The notes under the pieces were generated by a model. The model was not told the origin of the DNA, made no database searches, and saw nothing but the letters and a program-made list of their open reading frames with translations. From NCBI GenBank assembly GCA_008360975.2, contig CM039181.1, positions 976,380 through 1,040,379 on the forward strand: DNA of 64,000 nucleotides. The letters are read 5' to 3'. The translations under genes were made by a program, and so were the position numbers. The DNA is from Lichenostomus cassidix. Lineage: Eukaryota; Chordata; Aves; Passeriformes; Meliphagidae. Below, piece after piece: positions 13,731-22,382 of the stretch; within the stretch, counting starts at the first letter, position 1; every line of letters starts with the position of its first letter.

Positions 13731-15167
13731 AACCTCTCCCCTGGATTGCAGGGAGGACAAAGCCCATCATCCCAAGCCCTGTGCCCATCCTGCCTCCCCA
13801 AACTGCCCCAGTGCCCCCATGGCTGCTGCCCAGCTCTCCCCACACCTCTGCCTGCTCACACAGGGACTGCAGCTCTTCAAAGAGAAGCCAAGAGGCATTT
13901 TCCTGTAAATTGCATCCCAAACTGCAACCCCCAGCATCCTCCAAGGGCACCCAAGGCTCAATTCCCAGCAAATCCTGGGGTTTGTAACAAAGACAACCTT
14001 TCCTCAGACAGCTGTGCTTACAGCAGCAGTGCTCTGCAAGAACACAAACATCCTGTGCTGTAATCTGAATTTCTGAGCTCTGCAGTTTCTCCCAACACAC
14101 ACACACTGCCCAGGGCTGGGATGAAAACCTTCCTGGATGAGGAGGCAGCTCAGGGCCATGGCACACTGATTTCTCTGCCTTCTGGAGACATCTCCAGCCT
14201 GCTCCAAGGGAGCCTCCTGCCCCATTTCCCTGTGGCCACCATGAATTTACTGCTCTGCCATGTATTTGTTTTATTCCAGAGCTCCTGGGCTCAGCCTGCA
14301 GCCTGAGGAGAGCTCAGCTCCCAGCTCTGCTGGCAGCACTGTGGGAACAAAGGTGTTTCCTGCACCCAACCCACCAGGGATTCCCCCAAAATCACCAACT
14401 GCCATCTGACAGCTGCTCAGGCAGCAGAGATTTACTAAAAAGCTCAAAGTAGGCATAGGAAACATGATGTGTTCTGCTAGCTTCCATTTAAAACTTCTCT
14501 GCAAAATATCTTTTCCACTATTCAGAATCCAAAACACCATGGTTTGTCAGCTCATGGGAAAGGACAGAAATGATAATGAAGTCCCCATTCAGAATTAAAT
14601 ATAAAAATGAGAACAAAATGAGCTTAAACCTAACTTTTTTTTTAATCAGTTCAGTGTTAATAAACAATAAAATCTTTCTGTCATTGAAGATACTACAAAA
14701 ACAGAGCCTTTCTCCCTTCTTACAGCAGTGGAAATCACGTGAAATTTCACTAAAGCAAACAGAACTGTACAGGTGTAAAATGGGTTTAATCAATGAAATG
14801 TCATTCCCAATATTATCAAAGGTATTTCTTTCATAAATCGACATCACCATACCCACAGCAAATTCTGCTCTCATTTCACCAAAGCAAATCTGTAACAGCT
14901 GATATCAAATGCTGCCCTCATTGCCCACATAAAATGTAAATTAATGAAAAGCAACAGGAAGTACAAACACAACAGCAATTGCACAGGAATGGCAGACAAT
15001 TCACACAAATGCCATACTGCATATACCAAGTAAATCCCAGCATTGAATTCATAACTTTATCTTTATATCACATCTGACATATATAAATATCTGGCAAACA
15101 CAATCCCTTCTGCTCAGCACTCAGGATGAGCATTCCTGCTGATGATTTCACCTGCCCACATTTCACT

Positions 15168-15198
15168 TTCATATTTTCATTTTCATATTTTCATTTTC
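15168..15198. repeat. 15-bp repeat TTTCATATTTTCATT, two copies
   Basis: Two near-perfect copies of a T-rich 15-bp unit in the intron close to the CALD1 exon donor. No further function visible. Confidence 0.8.
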
Positions 15199-15423
15199 TT
15201 TGCTGTTCACATTTATAGCAAAACAACCAGAAGCCAGAATTCCCAGCAGTCTGAGGGAATTAGACAACAGACATTCCCCATCTCTCCCACACCACCACCA
15301 AAGCTATTTCATGGCACACACTGGCAGCACAAGGACCCTTTGGGCTGATGGCAGGAATCCCCAAAGGCACAGCTAGCCAAGGCAAGGCAGCAGCAGCATT
15401 TCCCAGGTGGGACAACAACTCAC

Positions 15424-15494
15424 CTCTCTGCCTCCAGGCGCATCTCCTCACGCTTTTGCCTCCTGAGCTCTCTGCGGCGCTCAAAGTCATCCAT
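15424..15494 (-). CDS. CALD1: Caldesmon 1, first coding exon (N-terminal 23 residues plus two bases)
   Basis: Read on the minus strand from the ATG at 15494-15492, the frame gives MDDFERRRELRR, then QKR, then EEMRLEAE, and ends with two bases (AG) of a split arginine codon, so the intron is in phase 2. This is the N-terminus of the smooth-muscle/gizzard (h-caldesmon) and WI-38 type (l-caldesmon) isoforms. The exon is followed at once by a consensus donor GTGAGT (15423-15418). Caldesmon is an actin-, myosin-, tropomyosin- and calmodulin-binding protein of thin filaments that restrains actomyosin ATPase; the N-terminal region contributes to myosin binding. Isoforms from the other promoter replace this exon with a different short N-terminus before the shared IAYQRN segment. 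The stretch is dense in Arg, Lys and Glu and matches the expected exon length. The next coding exon is not in the window, so the gene continues beyond position 1. Identity is from recalled family sequence, not a search. Confidence 0.95.
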
Positions 15495-15533
15495 GCTGCT
15501 GTTTGATGCTCCAAGCTCTGCAAGGATCCAAAC
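15424..15533 (-). other. CALD1: CALD1 exon with partial 5' UTR and splice sites
   Basis: This is the likely full extent of the exon carrying the CALD1 start codon. The donor (AG|GTGAGT) at 15423-15422 is strong. On the 5' side there are two possible acceptors: CTCCCTTTTAG, giving an exon start at 15533, and GATCCTTGCAG, giving a start at 15517. The first has the better pyrimidine tract, so I used 15533. The untranslated leader is then 39 bases (23 with the other acceptor) and contains no upstream ATG. The bases before the ATG are CAGCAGC, an acceptable though not ideal start context. If a promoter lies immediately upstream and there is no upstream exon, the exon could instead extend to higher coordinates without any acceptor. 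Confidence 0.7.
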
Positions 15534-15816
15534 CTAAAAGGGAGATGATCACTTAGATGAGAGGGAAAACACAAGGGAGGCATTTAACCAACTGAGCCCA
15601 TCTAGCTGTGTTTTGCTGTCTGAACTTCGCCGTAAGTAATTTTCTTTTTCCGTCAAAAAACTGAACTTTCTCGGTATTGTTGAGATAAACAAGATTAATG
15701 AAATGTCTGGTAGGATAAACATAGCCTGTGCCTGCCTTGAGTTCCCCAGTTAAAATTAAATCAGCATGCTTTCAGTGAGGACTGTGTCCATCTGCGAGCC
15801 ACAGAGCAGCTATTTG

Positions 15817-15824
15817 TAACGTCA
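15817..15824 (-). promoter_or_regulatory. CRE-like site TGACGTTA on the gene strand
   Basis: The plus strand TAACGTCA is a one-base variant of the CREB/ATF palindrome TGACGTCA. CpG is scarce in this window, so a retained CpG within a recognisable factor site near the start exon is mildly suggestive. No functional evidence is visible. Confidence 0.2.
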
Positions 15825-15889
15825 CAGGTCTTTTCCACTAACAAAAGCAACAATTCAGCAGGATTTTAACTTCCAGCCTCCAATTTTTC

Positions 15890-15901
15890 ACCGCAAGCGG
15901 T
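15890..15901. repeat. Short CpG-containing inverted repeat ACCGCAAGCGGT
   Basis: Five-base arms ACCGC and GCGGT flank AA, and the symmetry extends imperfectly into flanking TTTC and AAAA. It lies in the candidate promoter block 5' of the CALD1 start exon. A dimeric factor site is possible, but I do not recognise a specific one. Confidence 0.4.
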
Positions 15902-16023
15902 AAAAGCGCTGCACCAGAGAGCTCTTATTTTCTGTAGCTGCACAGATAATTAAAAGTTGTGCAGAACTCAGTCCCAGTCTGTCTGTTCCCAACCCCCTGC
16001 ACCAACACAAAAAAATAAAAATT

Positions 16024-16097
16024 GAGAGAAAATGAGAAAGAAAAGGAAGAGAAAAGGGAAAGAGAAAAGAAAGGCCAGAAGAGAAAGAAGAAAAATA
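16024..16097. repeat. Homopurine/homopyrimidine tract
   Basis: Positions 16034-16074 are 41 uninterrupted purines on the plus strand, made of GA, GAAA and GGAA units, and a second purine run follows from 16077 to 16092. On the gene strand this is a long pyrimidine tract. Such tracts can adopt triplex (H-DNA) structure or act as splice-proximal pyrimidine tracts; here it lies within the candidate promoter block. Confidence 0.7.
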
Positions 16098-16105
16098 AGC
16101 CACCG

Positions 16106-16115
16106 CTTATAAATA
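16106..16115 (-). promoter_or_regulatory. Second TATA-like box (TATTTATAAG on the gene strand)
   Basis: The plus strand CTTATAAATA reads TATTTATAAG on the minus strand, closer to the CALD1 exon than the other candidate. It is followed by a long pyrimidine-rich stretch on the gene strand. It is an alternative core promoter candidate. AT-rich background makes such matches common, so confidence is low. Confidence 0.2.
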
Positions 16116-16216
16116 CCACCCAGGGGAAGCCAAACTGTGTATAAATCCTGCTCAGAGAACGAAGAGCAGCAATATTTTTTCTGTAGCTCAATCCTCGCCT
16201 TTTCCCCGCGCCCTAC

Positions 16217-16268
16217 CTTCTCCTTTCTGATTCAGTCCATGAAGTGTTTTCCCCTTTACAGCTCTTCA
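16217..16268 (-). other. Hypothetical non-coding first exon of CALD1
   Basis: If transcription starts 25-30 bases below the TATA-like box at 16292-16299, a leader of about 50 bases would run to AAG|GTAGGG, a fair donor with GT at 16216-16215. It would then splice to the acceptor before 15533. The leader would contain a minimal upstream open frame, ATG GAC TGA, at 16240-16232. Both boundaries are predictions; the start could be tens of bases away or the exon may not exist. Confidence 0.2.
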
Positions 16269-16291
16269 TATACAAAGCCTTCCCAGCCTCG

Positions 16292-16299
16292 CTTTATAT
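16292..16299 (-). promoter_or_regulatory. TATA-like box ATATAAAG on the gene strand
   Basis: The plus strand CTTTATAT reads ATATAAAG on the minus strand and is followed by GC-richer sequence, as in typical TATA promoters. A start site would be expected roughly 25-30 bases downstream, near 16265-16270. It sits between the CArG box and a donor-like site at 16215-16216, which is the order expected for promoter then short leader exon. No transcript evidence is available from sequence alone. Confidence 0.3.
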
Positions 16300-16765
16300 C
16301 CCATCAAGCCAACTATTCCAGAATTCCCCTGCAGCCCCCAAACCAAAAATGACTACCAGAAAAGGGAAAGCTGCTCTCTTTTGGTCCCTGCTTTGTTTAC
16401 AGAGCTGTCAGTGGTTAGTTAAACTCTCTGCCTGGAATCTGGCATTTAAGGCTGCTCCAAGATTGCTTCCTGTGCAGGGCTGGCGGCCTCAGCTTCCTCT
16501 GCTCTGCATTTCCACCCCCAAAATCCACATTTCCCAGCCCAGCGCTCCGCAGGGAAAGCCACTGTGCAGATGCTGGCTGGAAAAAAACCTCCTGAGGTGG
16601 CTGAGGAAACAAAGCCAAGGTGTATTTTGCATTATTTGGGCTCTGTTTGCAATGCAGGTCTGCCTTGTCCGTTCTGTCCCTGCCATGGCCAAGTGCCCTC
16701 CCCAGAAAACCACTGGCATTGGCAAAGCCTTGCAGGATTGCAGGGAATTTGGGGCTTTTTCTGCC

Positions 16766-16775
16766 CCTTTTTTGG
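16766..16775 (-). promoter_or_regulatory. CArG box (SRF-binding site candidate), gene-strand CCAAAAAAGG
   Basis: The plus strand reads CCTTTTTTGG, a perfect match to CC(A/T)6GG; on the gene strand it is CCAAAAAAGG. It lies about 1.27 kb upstream of the CALD1 start codon and about 470 bp upstream of the TATA-like box at 16292-16299. Smooth-muscle genes, including the gizzard-type caldesmon promoter, are activated through such boxes by SRF and myocardin. About four perfect matches are expected by chance in 64 kb, so the location rather than the motif alone is the argument. Confidence 0.5.
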
Positions 16776-17265
16776 ATTAAAACACGGCTGAGGGGAGGGG
16801 TTTGGTGAAGGTTGTTTTATTAGTTTGCTTTCCCTGGGGGTATTTTTCTTTCTGATTTGTTCCCAGATTGGGGGGTTTAAAATTTTGTTGTTGTTGATGT
16901 GATTTTCCTCACTTTTCTCTAAGGGTGTTTTTTTATGGAGCTTCAAAGGCAACATTAATTTTGTGAATCTGACAGAGACACTCCAATTGCTGCCACTTGC
17001 CTGCTTTTTTTGCTTTTTTTTTTTAAATTTACAGTTAGCCCATCTATCTAAAAAAACAAATTGTAACAAGATTTATTTTCCAATCTCGTGTTCACCCTTA
17101 GCACTGGGTACCCCTTGAAGAACACCCAACAGCATAGCTGCTGTTTTCTCCCAGGAAATGCTTCCATCTCATCCTCCACGTGCAGCCAAACAGACCTCAG
17201 CTCTTTGCTGGGTTTGCAGGGTGATGTGGCTCCCCTGGCAGGGAGACAAGGATCAAAGGGGCAGT

Positions 17266-17438
17266 GGGACACTGCAGGCCAAGGGGACACTGCAGGCCAA
17301 GGGGACACTGCAGGCCAAGGGGACACTGCAGGGCAAGGGGACACTGCAGGCCAAGGGGACACTGCAGGCCAAGGGGACACTGCAGGCCAAGGGGACACTG
17401 CAGGCCAAGGGGACACTGCAGGCCAAGGGGACAGCAGG
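17266..17438. repeat. 18-bp G-rich minisatellite, nine copies plus partial
   Basis: The unit is GGGACACTGCAGGCCAAG. Nine copies run from 17266 to 17427 with only one variant base (CAGGGC instead of CAGGCC in the fourth copy), then a partial copy to 17438. Because the period is a multiple of three, every frame gives a clean six-residue repeat on both strands. These open frames (for example 17264-17521 plus and 17048-17416 minus) lack any family resemblance and I read them as repeat artefacts. It lies about 1.7-2 kb upstream of the CALD1 start exon. Confidence 0.96.
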
Positions 17439-18980
17439 TTTGTGAGCGCTCAGGGCAGAGGACAGAGCTCAGTGTCCCAGCAGCACTCAGTCTGTGCAGC
17501 ACAGCCACATCAGGGGTGTAAAACATGAGCAGTTGGCTGCCAGGGTGACAAGTTGAGTGCTAGAAGTGAGAATCCCAAATTTTTTCCCACTCCACCTCCC
17601 CACAGCAGACATGCTGTGACATCTGATTTATTTATGATCTCCCAATGTCCATCCCACACCTCCAGCCCTCCCCTTCCCACCCCATCCTCAGCCCCACCTC
17701 ATCTCCAACACCCCAAGCTCTCTTCCTGGTGAGGAAGTGGAAGTCTGAGGAGGATAATAACAACAACCCAGAGCTATTTCTGTTCTTCCTGCCCAGGAGC
17801 CCTGGGAGATTGCCCAGCAGTGATAAGGATTTCCCTGATGCAGCAGCTCAGGGTACTTTTCTGTCGTGCAGCCAGGATGGATGGATGGATGTGTTGGGAG
17901 GATGTTGAGGGTTTATTCAGTGTCTCCTCTGCAAGGACTGAGGCTCAGCCCTGCAGGACATCCAGGAGATACCAGCACAGCCCATCCTGCACTATTACAC
18001 AATCCCAGTTTGGGGGAGCTCAGAGACATTTCAGGACCTTCCAAATCCATCTAGACAAAGGTTTCCCATGCAGCTGAACACCTGACTGTCCCCTGACCTG
18101 TCCTCCTGCAGATCAGGTGGTGACAGAAGACTGAAGTTATTGTCCTGTCATTGCCTTTTTTCCTTAATAGCTCCACCAAAAGCATCAACTCTCATGAAGG
18201 ATTTCCTTAAGCCAAGCCTGCATGCAGCTCTGTGACTTGAGCCCCAATTAATAATAATGGGGACAATGTGCCCCATTAATCCAAGTGCCCATTTGGCCCT
18301 TTGTGTCCATCTCAGGTGGCCCAAAGCCCCAAGTGTGGACCTTTCAACATCAGCACAGGATTGGTCTGTGAGAAGCATAAGGAATATATTACTTCATGAC
18401 ATCTACTGTATCCCTGGGACCACCACTGCCCTTTCTTTCCACCTCCTCCACCTCAGAAGTGAGAGCAGAACCTCCTCGTTGCCCCTTTTGAAGCTCAAAG
18501 CAACTCAGCAAGCAACCCTCAGTCTGAGTGGGATTTGTTTAATCTGGCACCCCTGAAATGCAGGTATGACAAGCATTCCACTGCAATAGCTGGGAGAATT
18601 AGAGTTCCTTAATCTATCTTCAGTCAAAGCAAATAAATGTGTTTTTTATTAAAATCTGTCAGAAAACATTTGGAAATTATTTTCATTGCTCCCCTATTAA
18701 CTCTGCTTAAGAAGAATTCAGTGCCACTCATGTTTTTTAGGAACAGGCACGACTTCACTCAAATCACAAGGTGGAGGTCAAAGGATTGGTTTGTCCTTTG
18801 TCACACCTCATGCATGCTTTCTCTTTACTCTGAGATGTTAAATATTACTGGAATCATCTATTACCAACAGTAAGGCTCCATAAATTAATTTTGAAAATTC
18901 CTTTAATGCAAAAGCACATCTGCAATCGTTTCTGTAAGCTTGGCCAAGTGTTTATGTTGCCTGCAGAAAATAAACTCTTG

Positions 18981-18989
18981 TACATATAG

Positions 18990-19020
<31 letters not shown>

Positions 19021-19025
19021 CACAC
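18981..19025. repeat. (TA)n/(CA)n microsatellite
   Basis: Alternating pyrimidine-purine sequence, mainly TA with TACA and ACAC ends. A typical length-variable dinucleotide repeat. Confidence 0.93.
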
Positions 19026-20639
19026 GAACTTGTATTAAGCAGCTTTATCCCTTCCCAATCAGAATAGCTCATCTGGGACTTAAAACAAAATAAATCTAGT
19101 AGGTCACATGAACACAGTTTTATTCCAATGTAGCTCTGCCTTGTTCCATCTGACTGTGCTTCTTAGGACTTCCAAGGAAAATTCATCAATGCAAACCAAT
19201 CTTAGCGTAAGAAAAATCAAATTTTGGTGTTTTCTCAAGGTCCTGGTTTCAGTTGTTTGGACATTTCACTTCCAGCTCCATGGCTGTTTCCAAACAACTG
19301 ACTTCGTGAGGAGGAGGCAGTGAATTACAGAGAATTTCAACAAGGAAATCAAAACCCCCATCTGTTAAAATCTCTGCTTTCGGTACAAAGCACATTTTCT
19401 CATCTCAGAGCCACTCAGCTGCCATGGAAAGTCCCCATTTATCTCCACTCCCTTCGGCAGGCTGCCTGCAGATTTGCCATTTCCACTCCTGCTGCTTCCT
19501 TCCTCTCCTTTCCTCCACTGCACAGTGACTTCAGAGCTTCCCCCGACATGGATCTGCACACTCTGCTCCCACCCTGATCTCTGACATTTGTCCATCATTT
19601 CCCATCAGCAGCTGAAGGAAGGACAAGCCCTAGCTGGAAGCTGCTGGCACAGCCAGAGGTTCTCATGGCAGAGGGATTGACCCTTGACTCTCCCCTTCCA
19701 GTGTCCTCACAAGAATTTCAAATATGTTCTCCCCAAAGACCGCAAGATACTGAAATATTATTGGTTCAGAGTTGAAATCTTGGAATCCCTGGCACAATTC
19801 CCAGAGAATTCAATCAGGACTGCATTTCACCCTCACAGCCCAAATCTATCCAATATACACCATGGAATTTCCATGAGTTTACCAGGGACTGGTGTAATCC
19901 CAGATTTTGCCAATATAGGCTGCTTCACCCTCTTGTACCTTTGTGCACACGTGGGGAAAGCCAGAATTTCTCTTACCCTTGCACTCCTTTCTTGTGGGAA
20001 ATGAATTATTTTTGCGTTTGCCATTATCACTGAGGAAACACTCAGCCCTTGCTGCAGATACAAAGGGCAGTAAAAGCTTCACTGCCCTTTACCTCTGTTT
20101 AATAAATGAAAATATCCCAGCTAACAACAAGGAAACCCCCATTTCCAAGAGCAAAACACACAGAAATTGAGGGGATTTTATAGCCCAGAAAACCATTTGT
20201 AAAAGTGTTTAATCCCCAGATGAGCTCTGCCTTGTGCTCACTGTTTGCTGCAGCCAAGCAGGAACTTCATGGGATATCCTTCACTGCTGAGCCTCACTTT
20301 ATCTGCCTCTACCTTCATCTGCATTTTGCTAATCTAATCACAAAATTTGCCTCATCATGCCCTCAGTCCTCCTGCATGCTTTGTCACAAGTTTGGGGTCT
20401 GGCAGCTGAAATCCATGGCAACCCCAGCTGCTGGCCAAACTCATCTCCCTCAAACCCCAAGGGCAGAAAAACACCAACAACTGCCAGCCAGGAGCTCTTG
20501 GTTCTTAATAACAGCAAAGAACAGTTAGCTCAGATGACCAAGAAGTGGAGAATTAAAGTGGAGATGTATTAATGTGGAGAATGCACTTCTTGCCCTGTTA
20601 AATGATAATGCTGATTTCCCATTGATTTCTATAGGGGGG

Positions 20640-20811
20640 AAAAAACCCAACAAAAAAAAACCAACAAAAACAAACCACCCAAAACAAACAAAAACCCACA
20701 AAAACAACAATAAACCCCCCAAAAAAGAAACAAAAAACCCTCCAACAACACCCCAAAAATAACCTACCAAACAAAAAAAAAAAAAAACCCCATAAAACCA
20801 ACAAAACCCAG
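20640..20811. repeat. A/C-rich low-complexity tract
   Basis: Positions 20640-20710 are A/C-only on the plus strand and the bias continues to about 20811 with few interruptions, including an A15 run at 20773-20787. It starts immediately after a G7 run (20634-20639 region). Confidence 0.88.
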
Positions 20812-22337
20812 AGAATGGAAAAGAGTGTCACCCAGGCAGGAGAAGCTGCACAATCTTCATTTCTGGCCATTCCACCCCACTGACCTCCACACTCACATTC
20901 AGTACCTCACCAATAGATTTTGTGAATGTATTTGTTTCCAGGCAGGTTTTATAAATGTTTAGCACTCTATTTACACACTTTTCTCCATATCTCTCTGGTC
21001 TTGAATTAAAAAGCCAAGGCAATGCCATTAAAAAGAATGAAATGTTTGAACAAATCTTCAGGTAAGGTTCCAACAGCAATATCCACTCAGCCAGGCTTCA
21101 AACCCCACATGTTTTCTGGAATGCATTGCAGAATACCAAATCATGATATATTAAGCTACATAGTCAGTCATAAAAAAGTAATAGAAAAATAATATGAAGG
21201 TACAACACAGCCAGCTTACTGTGGCTTCAGTTTTGGGTTTTCAACCCTTTTCCTTTTGCTGTTAAAACACACAGCTCAGGGTCCAGCCCAGCCCAGTGCT
21301 GAGCATCATCAACTCCAAGGGGAGATGCAACAACACCAAGTTTTAGTCATCACCACTGCATTTTCAAAGAAAAAATGAAAATTGTCAAAGAAAAACCCCA
21401 CACACCTGAAGTTCTTTGGTTTGCTGATGTTCCTAGTTTTGCCCTAAGAGACACTGAGTATTTAGAATCCAACCAGGTCCTTGGAAGAAATGAACATTAA
21501 ATTTTCAAGGTGTTGCCAGTTGCTCTTAAACTTCTCCTCCTCTTCCCTCCCAATACCTTTACACTCACACAGAAACAATCCATGTCGCTATAGATAAATC
21601 ACAGCTGTAAATCCAATTATTCCATGGCAGAAGATCATGGAAATCTGTGCAATTCCACCTGGAATGGATCCAGCTGCAGACATTTCTATGGCTTTTCCAC
21701 CTCCCACTGCCAGTCAGCTCTAAAAATGAAACTCAGATTATTTCCTGCCAAGTAGGGCTATCAGTTCATCTCCAATGAGCAGCAATTTGGTGTCATTTCG
21801 GTTGAAAGTTGAAGCAGGAGGTCAGAATTTGATTTAAAGGGGGAAAGCAAGGCAAAGTTCTGAGCACCAAAGGCACAAGAAGTCCCATTTTTAGAGCCAC
21901 AGGGTGCAGCTGGATGTGTACAGGGAAGAACCCAAAATCCCAGATGATAATGCTGCAAACTTGGAGCATTCTTACAATCCATCCTCCAGATTTGAAAATT
22001 TAAAAATAATTTAATTTTTTTTTTAAACACCTGAAAATAGCTTGCACCCTTAAGGAGAACAAAGAAAATAAAATCTGGAAATATAAATAAAATATATCTA
22101 AAAATCATAACTAAACTAGCCAGATTTTTCAATGCTTACCTGAACCAAATAAAACCTTTACAACTTGCAAATACTGACAAGTGTCACTTCAGATCCTGTG
22201 AAATGATTCCCTACACATAAAACACAGGTTGCTCTGCAGTTAAATCTTTTCTCCCTTCCTTTTCCACTGCTGAAAGTAATTGAAAACAGAAGGCCTTGGT
22301 GCAGCCTAACAGTTCAGGAACAGAAATAATAAATGCA

Positions 22338-22379
<42 letters not shown>
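22338..22379. repeat. (TA)n microsatellite
   Basis: About 21 TA units with one C interruption. A shadow open frame across it reads YIYTYIYIYIY, which is clearly repeat-derived. Confidence 0.95.

Positions 22380-22382
<3 letters not shown>

Larger units (their letters stand above)
1..15423 (-). other. CALD1: CALD1 intron following the first coding exon (5' part)
   Basis: Everything below the donor at 15423 is transcribed as intron when the gizzard/WI-38 type exon is used. I looked on the minus strand for the next shared exon, which should be rich in Asp/Glu and Arg codons after an acceptor, and for the alternative MLxxSGS-type first exon used by HeLa/brain isoforms. I recognised neither. The segment is ordinary AT-rich intron sequence apart from the repeats listed separately. 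Stretches 1-1020, 2390-3920, 3970-12320, 12440-13650 and 13740-15400 hold no gene or RNA that I can support. Open frames such as 13408-14166 and 12223-12909 (minus) contain repeat-derived or low-complexity peptide and are not supported as genes. Confidence 0.75.
15540..16800 (-). promoter_or_regulatory. Candidate gizzard-type CALD1 promoter region
   Basis: This 1.26 kb block lies immediately 5' of the CALD1 start exon on the gene strand. It keeps more CpG dinucleotides than the surrounding DNA (for example around 15630, 15794, 15820, 15891-15910, 16104 and 16205-16212). It contains, in gene order, a CArG box, a TATA-like box, a donor-like site, a second TATA-like box, a homopurine tract and a CRE-like site. 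It is established that the gizzard-type promoter of chicken caldesmon depends on a CArG-box motif bound by serum response factor. Placing that promoter here is inference from position and motif content. A promoter much further upstream, with this block being intron, cannot be excluded. Confidence 0.5.

Noticed and set aside
13408..14166. 252-codon minus-strand open frame and overlapping plus-strand frames
   Set aside because: Spans the GGATG array, no recognisable domain, and several frames are open at once, as in GC-richer stop-poor DNA.
1..15400. Search for the alternative HeLa/brain-type CALD1 first exon and the shared second exon
   Set aside because: No minus-strand segment matched the expected residues next to splice sites; they probably lie beyond position 1.
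17048..17528. Six-residue repeat peptides on both strands
   Set aside because: The 18-bp minisatellite is a multiple of three, so all frames give tidy repeats; no signal peptide, family or splice context.
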